Shown piece after piece: positions 10,722-21,130 of a stretch of DNA of 37,353 nt. Position 1 is the first letter of the stretch; each line of letters begins with the position of its first letter. A program made the translations under genes and the position numbers. Below the pieces are notes generated by a model, which saw only the letters and a program-made list of their open reading frames with translations, was not told where the DNA came from and ran no database searches. The stretch comes from Priapulus caudatus (taxonomy: Eukaryota > Priapulida > Priapulimorpha > Priapulimorphida > Priapulidae): positions 381,398 to 418,750 of the forward strand of contig NW_014577103.1 in NCBI RefSeq assembly GCF_000485595.1, given 5' to 3'.

Positions 10722-11299
10722 GAGAGCACATTTCTTTATTCCCGTTCTGAGCCCCGTGTTTCCCACTCGTTGAGTATAAATAGAGCGCCATAGAGCCTGG
10801 CTTGGCTGTTTGGGATACAGAAGCTGGCTGTATCGTACAGTTACTCATATCGGTACCAATAATGCACAATTTATTATAGTTATAGTAAGTGAATCAATCG
10901 CTATGTTATCGAAAGCAACGGCGCTGTGGGGGCTAATACTAGTTGTGGGGCTAGCAGGAAACATGAGATAACATGTAAGAGTTAACGGTATTTTTGTTAT
11001 ACGTGACTTTGTGCTGAAATGTTTACAAGGCTTAACTCGATCAACTTACGAGTGTGTTCGTAACGTTTTTCTCTTTTCATTTTTTACTTGGATTTTTTTT
11101 TATCAGAGAACGTGTGCAAGTGGTGTAATATTTAAAATAACTAGCGGGTGAGTCTAGCGATGGGGGTAGTCTGGATGCATGTAGAATCCGAATCAGCTTG
11201 TTGACGAATAAAATGTATCGCTATAGGTAAACAACCAGCTTGGTTATTGTCTCGAGTTTGGTACGTGTTCGCGTCACGCGTAGGCTACACATCATTCAC

Positions 11300-11352
11300 C
11301 AACACACACACACACACAACACACACACACACACACGACACACACCACACAC

Positions 11353-11403
<51 letters not shown>

Positions 11404-11465
11404 GCATAGTATATATATATATCGTTATATATATATATACGCACTGCACGTGCGCGCACACACGC
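11300..11465. repeat. (CA)n and (TA)n microsatellite
   Basis: A CA dinucleotide tract at about 11300-11397 is followed by GCGC-flanked TA repeats to about 11440. It lies in intergenic DNA between the dehydrogenase gene and RSU1. The rest of 10722-12144 shows no recognisable gene. Confidence 0.9.
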
Positions 11466-12144
11466 GCTCGCATGCTAACCACAAAATTCTTTATCGGTTA
11501 AAAATCTAAAATGCCCAACGTGATATTCGCAGCTGTCCTGATAGAGCTGAGGCGTCTCGTTTCACAATATCTATATTGACCTTTTCTCAGTACTTTGTAA
11601 ATATTTGCATTTCTCACTAAATTCTATACGAATAAAGTATGCCTATATAATAATTTGATGTTTGTCACACTTATGTTGAAAACATACATGTCAATTTCAA
11701 GGCTGGTTTTATCACAAAACATGTTATTTACATAATATATTTAACTGTAAAGTGTAATACCTCAAAGGAGAAATGATATGTGCACATAAGCCCATAGGTT
11801 AAAAGAGCAACATATAGTCATTACCATCCCATCTCTTTATAGGGCTGTGACATTTTTGGGCTTGGAAAAATCAAATAAAAGCGTAATAAATGTAAATAAT
11901 ATTCCCTCAAATTTAGGGGGGCGGTTCCCTGATTACCGCCCAGAAACTATACGGTCCGGCATGATTAGGTGCCTATCGTTGCCAATTTCCCTACAGCAAT
12001 AGCGGAATACCTGTGCTCGGGCATGCCCAATAACTGGCCCCCTATACTGTAGAATAATGTTTTGTGGAATTTGTACTATTTAAATTAGGATAGTTTTTAA
12101 TCGTGCATAGTTTAATCGTAATAGCGTTAAGTACATCCTCTATA

Positions 12145-13560
12145 ATGTAGCCAGATTGTGCACTGACTAATATATGCAGCGGGCACCTTACATGCAAGAT
12201 CTTCGTCCTATTTCTAAAGAGAGGTCAACTGATGGAATGTTATCATATAAATCCCGTGCCACAGCTGGGGCGAGGGACTGGGAGGTCAACGGGGAAGGAC
12301 GGGAGTGGATGAAGTAGCAGTTTTGTAGCCCTACAACCTAGGAGAGCTTAATTATAAATACAGATTACTGATTAAAAATTTATTCCATAAATCTATGCTG
12401 AGATACCCCTAACCATACTAAATGCATATTATTCAAAAATATAAACTCTTCTGCGTGAGATATTTTGCATGCGCTTACATACTAACGTAGCCAGGTTGTT
12501 GTACGGACTGATATATGCAGCGGGCACCTTACATGCAAGATCTTCGCTATTTCTAAGAGTAGGTCAACTGATGGAATGTTATTATATAAATCGATGCTAG
12601 AATACCTCCTCTCGATATTAAATGTATATGCGTCGCAAAATTTTATTCTTTTTGAGAGATATTGCGCATGCGCGAGCACCGTTTCAGGCGTGTAGTACGG
12701 AATGAAGGCAACTGCATAATATAGGTTACCGACAGAGAGAGCGTGGTTGGAGACTGAGGAAAGGCGGCATGGAAGATAGCTGAGGGGCGGTAAAAAAAGA
12801 AGGCGGACGAGGGACATGGGAGGTCAAGGGGAAGGATGGGAGTGGATGAAGTAGCAGTTTTCACCCTACAAGCTAGGGCGCTCTCTTAATTATAAACACA
12901 GATATACTGATAAAAATTTATTCCATAAATCTATGCTGAGATACCCCCTAACCATATTAAATGCATATTCTTCACAAAATATAACTCTTCTGGTGCGATA
13001 TTTCGCATGCGCTTACATAGTAACGCAGCCAGATTGTGTACTGGCTCATATATGCAGCGAGCATCTTACATGCAAGATCTTCGTCCTATTTCTCAAGAGA
13101 GGTCTACTGATGGGATGTTATCATAGAAATTCCTGCTAGAATACCTCCTCTCGATATTAAATGCATTATCTTCTCAAAATTGTATTCTTCTTGGGAGATA
13201 TTGCGCATGCGCGAGCACCGTTTTATGCCTGCAGTACGGACTGAAGGCAACTGCATAACATAAGTAACCGGCAGAGAGAGAGAATGGTTGGAGACTGAGG
13301 AAAGGCGGCAGGGAAGATAGCTGAGGGGCTGTAGAAAAAAAGGAGGCTGAGCGAGGGACATGGGAGGTCAAGAGAAAGGACGGGATTGGATGAAGTCAGA
13401 GTTTTGCACGCTGCAAGCTAGGAAGCTCTCCTAATTATATACACAGGTCTACTGATAAAAATTAATGACATAAACCCATGCTGAGATACCCTCTAACCAT
13501 ATTAAATTCATATTCATCACAAAATATAACTTCTCTGGTGAGATATATCGCATGCGCTTA
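12145..13560. repeat. Satellite-like tandem repeat, about 540-bp unit, three copies
   Basis: Unit starts (GTAGCCAG...ATATATGCAGCG) fall at about 12145, 12482 and 13019. The second and third units are about 537 bases each; the first has lost about 200 bases. Every full unit contains two related sub-blocks, each about 105 bases and ending in a GCATGCGC core: CTATGCTGAGATACC...TTAAATGCATATTC, and GATGCTAGAATACCTCC...TTAAATG. The array is therefore a higher-order repeat. No coding potential is apparent. Confidence 0.88.
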
Positions 13561-13932
13561 TTATAATGCCTTTCCTTGACTTTATACAAATAAATCAGCC
13601 AATAGATGGCGATATGTGACTGAGCCAGCCAGTCAGTGAAAGGAAGTTGCCCTCCACCCAGTTTTTACGAATGATGAAATAAAAGCATGTTAAATGGAGA
13701 ATCGTAATCTGTGTGGGCAAGAGGAGCAATTTTCCCCTATATTTTGGAGCAAATTAAAGAATAAGCGTAATGAACAATCCGTCGTTTGAACAATAGAAAC
13801 ACCTAACTGCCAACTGGTATTAACATTCACCACACGATGGCAGCACTGCTGTGTGTTTGGGAGTGTCCAAGTGGAATTTAATAGTTCTTCGTTTTATATT
13901 CCTTTTGCTTTTGGCTAATGTAGAGCTGCACT
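13561..13932. other. Region immediately upstream of RSU1
   Basis: About 370 bases separate the satellite-like array from the RSU1 start codon. No TATA box is obvious. Two GATGGC cores (about 13606 and 13836) are the only promoter-like motifs I see. The promoter presumably lies here, which places the satellite array directly upstream of it. Confidence 0.35.
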
Positions 13933-16900
13933 ATGTCGAAAACGAAGAAGTCAGTGGACGAATGCAAGGAAACGAAGAATCCAGAGTTGGATCTTGTTGA
14001 CAGGGGAATTTCGGCTATTTCAGAAATTACTGATCTAAGTAGGTCTCTTACTCAGTCTTCCTCAAGATTACTTAGGTTCATGGACATAGGGTCTATGTCC
14101 CCCAGGGTACTGCCGGAACGTACCCTGGTAGCTATTTGATATGATTAGGGTTAGTGTTAGGGTTAGGGAGTAGGCGTAGGCGACTCCCTAGACTTGTTAG
14201 TGGAGTAGGCGAGGTACGGTCTGGCATATTAGATAGTACCAGGGTACGTTCCGGTATATACCGGTATACCAGGCGGTACCCTAGGGGGACATAGACCCTC
14301 TCAGCCTTACTCAGTCTTAGCATAGCTCTTAGTCTTAGCTAATGACATGTCAATGATGTATGTCAGTAGGAAGATACACATGCTTGAGAATTGAGAAGCT
14401 CAGAAGGGTGCAAATCCACTTTAGGCACCTTAGGTATCACGAAGTGATGCACAGATTTCTGTGTATCATCAACTGATGCGCAGACTTTCCGTATATCAAG
14501 GAATGATGCAAAAACCCTAACCCTAACCCAACCCTAACCCTAACACACTTTGTGATACCTAAGCCAAGTTTATACTTTGTGACTTAGGGTTAGGGTTAGG
14601 GTTTTTGCATCATTCCTTGATATACGGAAAGTCTGTGCATCAGTTGATGATACACAGCAATCTGTGCATCACTTCGTGATACCTAAGGTGCCTAAAGTGG
14701 ATTTGCGCCGCTCAGAAGGTTTATATGACATTGAGCTGTTGGAGAAAATCCTTCATTAATTTCACCAGGAATGAATTTGTTTTTATTCACTGGTGATATT
14801 ACCTGATTGCAATTAGTGTATCATGTAACTTGTTTATCTAGTAATAATGTTTATCTAGTAATAATGTTTATCTAATGTATTTTGTAATTGCAGTGAGCTT
14901 GCGACATCTGACACGGATAACTCTTGCACACAACAAGATTGAAGGTAAATATTCCAATGTGTGAAACTTAAGTGATTGCAATGCATTTGCCTGAGCAGGG
15001 TCTTTTAGATTAAATATGCAAGTTAATTCTTAAATCAATAAATTGTTTTTCTTTTAGTTATCCCACCAAATATTGCTGATCTCTCAAACTTGGAACATCT
15101 GAATGTCTTCAACAACCACATTACAGTAAGTGCCAATGTGTCAAGTTTATACATGTGTGTGCATTTAAACGTAGACTATTGTCATCTAATTAGCACTATT
15201 GGGAAATGCTAGAATAACAGACACATTGTCTTTTAGAAGTTCATATAAGCTTACCATCAAATTAATATTAGTTTGTCTAACGTCACATGTTGTCTTACAA
15301 ACAGATTTCTCAGTGTTGTTTGTCAACATTCCAACTAAACATTTGATTCGAGTTTACACGCCTGGGTCACTTGACAATAATAGCTCTAATAGCTCAATAA
15401 TCTCTTTCATGTGCTATGCAATCCGTAATGTAAAAATATAAAAATAATAGCTCTGTTATAAATGTGTGCTAATTGCAGGAACTTCCCATCACATTGTCTA
15501 CCATGCCCAACCTGAGGATTCTCAACGTTGGGTAAGTATGCCTATGTAGAATAGCTAAAATATCATATAATTCGTGGATCTTCTTCTTCGTTCTTCGTCA
15601 CAGTACCTTGGACTATAAACTGTATTCTTTATAAGGTTACCCCTAACAAAAATTCTCTAAGAATGCAGCAGTACATGTCACTCCCCTTACATTTTGTTAT
15701 CATATAAAAATTGGTATTGTGTTTATGCATTCTAAATAAAGTGGATAGTTAAAGATGATGATATGCTGTGTGATAACCTGAGCTCGTAGTCGGTTGTGTT
15801 TTCTTAAGAATACAGCAGTACCTACCACTCCCTAACGTTTTGTCATCATAGTCGTTCGTGCATTCTAACGCCGTCTCTCACGGCGTCGCATCGTCGATAC
15901 TTGCAGGATGAACAGATTGAATTCCCTACCCCGTGGCTTCGGTGCTTTCCCTTCTCTCGAGGTGCTCGACCTCACCTACAACAACCTCAGCGAGAAAACT
16001 CTTCCTGCGAACTTCTTCGTGATGGGTAGGTTTGCCTGGCGTGCGTATAGCGACCCTACAATATAGAACGTATTGCCGAACTTAAGAAAGGCTCATCCCT
16101 GGTCCCACTCAAATGATGTTGGGCAAGGCATATTATTCTAGTAGCAAGGCATATTATTCTAGGAGTGTGTCAGTTTGAATGTCAGTTGAATTACGTGAAC
16201 TGCATACATCGTATACATGTATGAGGTAGATAATAGAGCAGTGAAAAAAACGTTTTAACTTTCATTTATTTGTACTTTGTAACTCTTTAGGTGTATCCAC
16301 TAATTAATGCAGCTCAGCGTATGACATGTTGTTTTCTGTTGCAGCAAGCCTGAGAGCTCTTTATATGGGCGATAACGAGTTTGAATATCTGTCTCCAGAG
16401 ATCGGCTTGTTGAAGAATCTCCAAATTGTAAGTAGATGTGCAGCTTGAATCACTAGTTTGTCAGTGGCACAATGCATTTTCAGACAAAAAACCATGTACT
16501 TTGTTGTGGGAGCATGTGTTCAATGTATTACACCTAGCAGTGGTAGCAAAACAGGAAAACAGAGCTTTGCAGGGTTGTTCTCTCACATAAATAAAGATGA
16601 TCTAAAATGGTAGTGCATTATGTCTAGCTCTCGAGGGACAAAAGATGCTTTTCAAGCTGTGTCAGTTTGTACCGTAATACGCCCTATTGTTATACTTCTT
16701 GTTTCCGAGAAATGTAAATCTTGGGTTAGAAGTTTTTAGGTCGAGTCTGATTTTTTGCACCTCGTCAGGTTTTACCCGAATATTTATTTGTGTCACCACA
16801 GTTGGTGCTGAGGGAGAACGATCTCGTTGCTCTACCGAAAGAGATAGGTGAACTGGTTCGGCTGCGGGAGCTCCATCTACAGGGCAACCGACTAACCGTT

Positions 16901-18043
16901 CTGCCTCCGGAGTTGGGTAAGTGTAAAACACGACAGAAACGCCATGAGAACGCATAAGCTCTACGCCCACCAGAGTTGGGCAAGTGTAAAACACGACAGA
17001 AACGCCATGAGAAACAAGTGTAAAACACGACAGAAACGCCATGAGAACGCATAAGCTCTACGCCCACCAGAGTTGGGCAAGTGTAAAACACGACAGAAAC
17101 GCCATGAGACTACATCATCTCGACGCCCTCTCTTCTGAGTGTCGATGGGCTAGAAATTATCATCCACTTGCTCTGACTGCGTACGTATGCATGTGTGCAT
17201 TTCGCAGGGCTAGAAACCATCTCACACTTGCTCTGACTGCGTACGTACACATGTGTGCATTCCGCAGGGCTAGAAACCGTCTCCCACTTGCTCTGACTGC
17301 GTACGTACGCATGTGTGCATTTTGCAGGGAATCTCGACTTGGTCGGTTCACGTCAGGTCGTGAAGCTGGAGGATAATCCGTGGGTGCCGCCTGTAGCTGA
17401 CCAACTGCAGGTCGGAATGTCTCATGTCATGGACTACATCCGCTCGGAGACGTACAAATAGTGAGTGCAGGGGCTTTATAGGGAGAGTTTTCGTGATGAC
17501 GGAAGCGCATCGATTTGTAGCGACGTGAAATATTGCCAGTGGAAGTTAATGAATAACTGATTATAACTATAAATAATTAATACGTGACAGGAGTGCGTAT
17601 TCCGAAAGGTGATAGGGGCATCTGATTAATAGCAACCCGCATAGCATCCAACTGAAATACGACTACCAACGCGCAACCGTTAGAAAATGTGCAAACCCCC
17701 CTCCCTACAGCTTGATCGACTGTAGAGTCTTGAAAGAGATTGTAGCAGTGATTGCGTAATGTGGCATTTAGCCGCAGATTGGTCGCTTTCCTAGGACGTA
17801 TGTTCTCCGATTGCGAAGCCGAGTGATAAATTGCGCAAATTGCGAAATCCTAGGCAACCATACTCGGCGAGTCTCAGCGTAGTCACGAGACTGGTGACGT
17901 TGTACTAGTGACAGCTCGCGAGGTTCCTTTGTTCTTCTTCCTGCAGTTTGTACGGGCGCCACATTGCCGCGGGAGCACCGCCTCCACCCAAGAGGATTGA
18001 CAGATCGAAGAAGATCAGTCGCAAAGGGCAGCAGCATGCGTAG
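13933..18043 (+). CDS. RSU1: Ras suppressor protein 1 (leucine-rich repeat protein), nine exons
   Basis: Exons 13933-14038, 14894-14944, 15058-15125, 15479-15531, 15907-16025, 16345-16427, 16802-16916, 17328-17460 and 17947-18043 join in frame to 274 residues; human RSU1 has 277. The start MSKTKKSVDE and the segment ISAISEITDLMSLRHLTR align without gaps to the vertebrate N-terminus. About seven leucine-rich repeats follow (residues 40-210; motifs such as LTLAHNK-like, LEVLDLTYNNLS, LRELHLQGNRLTVLPPELG), then the conserved NPWVPP and YIRSETYKYLYGRH segments and a basic tail (KRIDRSKKISRK). RSU1 binds the LIM protein PINCH in the ILK-PINCH-parvin complex at integrin adhesions and restrains Ras signalling (known family role). 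All introns are GT-AG. Intron 1 hosts two telomere-repeat fold-back elements, and both ends of intron 7 are flanked by decoy copies of its splice sites. Confidence 0.97.
14060..14305. mobile_element. Telomere-repeat fold-back element, family 1, copy A (RSU1 intron 1)
   Basis: Terminal inverted repeats of about 75 bases, AGGGTCTATGTCCCCC...GGAACGTACCCTGGTA at 14088 onward and the complement ending at 14299, enclose four TTAGGG-type units (one is TTAGTG) at about 14145-14168. The right arm has an extra GGTATATACCGGTATACC. It shares sequence along its length with copy B at 21814-22054. A 13-base direct repeat, CTTACTCAGTCTT, lies at 14047-14059 and 14306-14318 and may be the target duplication. 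If so, the left boundary includes about 25 extra bases. The element starts about 20 bases past the RSU1 exon 1 donor. Confidence 0.8.
14408..14709. mobile_element. Telomere-repeat fold-back element, family 2 (RSU1 intron 1)
   Basis: Arms of about 125 bases, GCAAATCCACTTTAGGC... from 14410 and its complement ending at 14706, are almost perfect inverted repeats. Each arm's inner end is a telomere-like array: CCCTAA units at about 14513-14547 on the left and TTAGGG units at about 14584-14603 on the right. The 10-base sequence GCTCAGAAGG flanks it on both sides (14398-14407 and 14710-14719), a clean target-site duplication. There is no coding content, and it is unrelated in sequence to family 1. 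Long inverted repeats with a 9-10 bp duplication are typical of Mutator-like fold-back elements. Confidence 0.88.
16905..17110 (+). repeat. Tandem repeats of the RSU1 exon 7 donor region
   Basis: The true junction GTTGG|GTAAGTGTAAAAC at 16916/16917 is followed by two near-exact copies of the exon end plus intron start, at about 16971-17011 and 17068-17108, and a partial copy between them. In both full copies the donor GT has become GC (GTTGG|GCAAGTG at 16980 and 17077). Use of either copy would add the in-frame TAA at about 16952, so they are decoys. Confidence 0.9.
17148..17330 (+). repeat. Three-fold 60-bp repeat of the RSU1 exon 8 acceptor
   Basis: A 60-base unit ending GCATGTGTGCATTTNGCAG|GG is repeated three times, with AG at 17206-17207, 17266-17267 and 17326-17327. 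Only the last joins conserved LRR-tail coding (NLDLVG). Splicing to the first or second acceptor meets an in-frame TGA within about 30 bases. Confidence 0.92.
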
Positions 18044-20342
18044 AGCTTGAATCGTTCATCGTTCGTGGACTACTGGGTTTCTTGAGAATCGTGTATTGAG
18101 CTGAATGTGCCAAATTTAATGGGCCGAGCGAAGCAGTGCTTCACATTTTGCACGTGAATCATGTTTGAACTGTTTTTAAACGGGTTAGGACCAGAGAGCC
18201 GTAGCGTTTCTCTTAAGTAGATGATGTAAGACAGCACGCTAGAGGATTGCAACAGTGTTTGGTAATAGTATGGTGCATATTTTTACCTCGACCAGATTTG
18301 ACGTAGCTAGTATATTGGCAAGCCCAAATATTTGAACATTTGTTATTGACGATTTGTCTGAAAGTATTGCTTGAAGTTGGGGGAAATTAACATTTGTTCT
18401 TTTCGGTGTGTTGACATTGTAGCAGATGTGTGAGCAGTGGTGTTCACTCTGATAACATTGTATAGAATATTACACGTAGTTTTTGACTGCTTAGTAATTT
18501 TTAAAAATGTGTAAGATGTCATGCCAATTGTTGTGGGTGGTTTGCAGTAATCCATAAAATTCCCTATCATCTACTTCTGATAAAATGTGACTGCATGTTA
18601 TTCCGAAGGTCTCCATGCATAAAGAACTAATGCCGTACAGAATCCCGTAGTCTCATTGATCACAGTAAAGCTTCATCAAATAATGTAAACTATATATCTG
18701 TGCCAGAAAACCCCTTGTTATTTACATTAGCGCAAGTTCTTATATAACTGTCAAACTCAAATTATTAATGGTGCTATAGTCCTAAGTGATAGAAGCTGAT
18801 TTTGACGTTTGTTTTTTGGGTTTGCAGTCTGCTGTATATTATTAGCTGTATTATTATTAGCTGTATATTATGTTAGCTAGTTGGTGACAATATTGTAAAG
18901 TGTCCTAAAAATTACTTTATTAGTATTTACTTTATTACTCTATTTAACAGTTGTCGTTTTAGTGACGTTTATTTATAATCAAGCCGTGGAAACTTAGTTG
19001 TTTTACTAGCGCTACATGTAGTGAACATGTACTTTTTTATATTTTGTAACTTAATAAACCTTGTGGTGAAGTAAAATGTAGATGAAAAATGTCTACTATT
19101 ATAGATCAGTTATTTTTAGGGACGTCTATTTATTCAGCTTACAAAAAAACGAATCATGAAGTGCCTTCCATATGGGGAATTGAACTTTTGACTATAACTT
19201 TCCAGTCGGGGTAAGGATAAAGTTCAGAGAATATCCTGGAAATAATTCTTGTATAAGTAACTCGTCTCGTTCCTTCGTGAAGTGCTAGTACTGCTAGGAC
19301 ATTAAACTATATAATTCCTTCGATGCATGTACTGTTTTGTGCACTTTGAATTGATGCTACAAAAATTTATGTAAACGTTTATCCAACATTGTTGTTAGTT
19401 TCGCTAGCAAGTAACGTGTCACTTCGTAGCTTTGTTATACTTGCACAAATTCGCAGTGGTTTTTCCAGGGATGAGAAGTGATATTATCTCGGTTTTTTTT
19501 GTATCCGTTTGCCATCTGTTTAATCATAGAATTGTTCCTGTTTCAATCTTGCAGATGTCACTAATCGGGACCCATATGCGACTTGGTAGATAGTAAATTA
19601 TTACATTGGTACATGTACAACGGTGTAGTTTGTTTATATGAGTGCACCTTACTTCTTATCATGGCTCATCACGCCCACTGTGGAAAAGTAAAGGAATTCA
19701 TAGAATAGATTCTTTTACCTTCACTCAGCATCTCACAATATACACACTATATACATATAATTAGAAGGAATATCATGTATCACTGCTGGCACGACGCTAT
19801 TTATCATCCACCACCAGCAATATGAGTGGGAATAGTAGTATAGAAACTGGGTAGGGTGAATATTAAAATATAAAGAACACTACATTCCAGCTTCAACACT
19901 GGTTTTATTTTTACTTAACAGTAATTACATTATAACAATGTTTTGTTTGGGATTAAGAAGCCAATTTTAAGTCGATACTTATTACAAAGTGTTACTCATG
20001 TAAATTAACATAAAAAACAGTAGAACTAGTTGTTCAATTGAGCTTAATTGCGGGGTAACCTACCATATACTGTATATCATGCATTACCAATTGAAACCAC
20101 TCGTATGTTTTCTCATGTTTTCACAACTCCGATTTTCAAATATCAGACTTCTTTTTACCGGAAGGCAAATCCTTCAAATATTAATAACCATGCCAGAAAC
20201 TAAGACAAGCAGCTAACCACACAAGCGTAATTGCACGGGTATAACAACCGCAAACCCTCTCTCGCATTGGGCGTAACCCATTTGGATCTGTTTCGGTGTG
20301 ATCCCCACTAAGTGCAGCCTATGCCTAGAGCTCTGTATGCAT
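18044..20342. other. Convergent 3' UTRs of RSU1 and NDUFA8
   Basis: No further exon is seen. AATAAA at 19053-19058 (plus) could end the RSU1 transcript about 1 kb after its stop. TTTATT at 19904-19909 is AATAAA on the minus strand, about 435 bases after the NDUFA8 stop. The two signals are about 850 bases apart, so the convergent transcripts need not overlap. Confidence 0.5.
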
Positions 20343-20885
20343 CTATTCAAACCAGTACTGTCTGCTGCCATATTTCGCTGGTGGTTTCGGGTAATCTGGT
20401 GGCAAGACCCGCGGTACGTCGGTGTAGATCTTTGGGGCCGGCGGCGGAGGCTGTGGACGGGCGGACTCGTGCATGTGTGGCCGCGAGTAAAAACCATTAT
20501 ATGGCCTCTCCATACCAAGGTTATCCAGCATGCACTTGTCATACACACCCTGACTATTCCTGCATCTGTAATTCAAGATAGAAGAATCGTGTTAACTATT
20601 CACGTGCATCGAGGTTGAGGTAGTCTTGCACTATTCATCGAGCATTTAGCATTTCATTAGGGGTATTCCAGTTAGACATATTGTATTAGATTCAATCACT
20701 TGCAAACTTAATGGATCTTACAGACATGAAATCCGACTCTAGCTGCATTAAAGTGCAAACATTACATTTCCCATACAAGACACAATTAACCCTACATTCA
20801 ATTCCCTCCGTACAAAACAATTTAATTTTGGTGTTTTGGTGGATAACAGTTAGAAACCTGGTATATATATAAATAAATAAATAAA

Positions 20886-20933
<48 letters not shown>

Positions 20934-21065
20934 AGAAGAGGAGGAGAGAGAGACAGAGAGAGAGAGAGAGAGACACAGAGAGAGAGACACAGAGAGAGAG
21001 ACACAGAGAGAGAGANNNNNNNNNNAGTGAATCTGACAGACATATAGACAGAGTCTAGCTGCATT

Positions 21066-21130
<65 letters not shown>

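Noticed and set aside
14145-14610. Chromosome end or fused telomere
   Set aside because: TTAGGG runs are only 3-5 units, lie inside fold-back elements with target duplications, and have genes on both sides.
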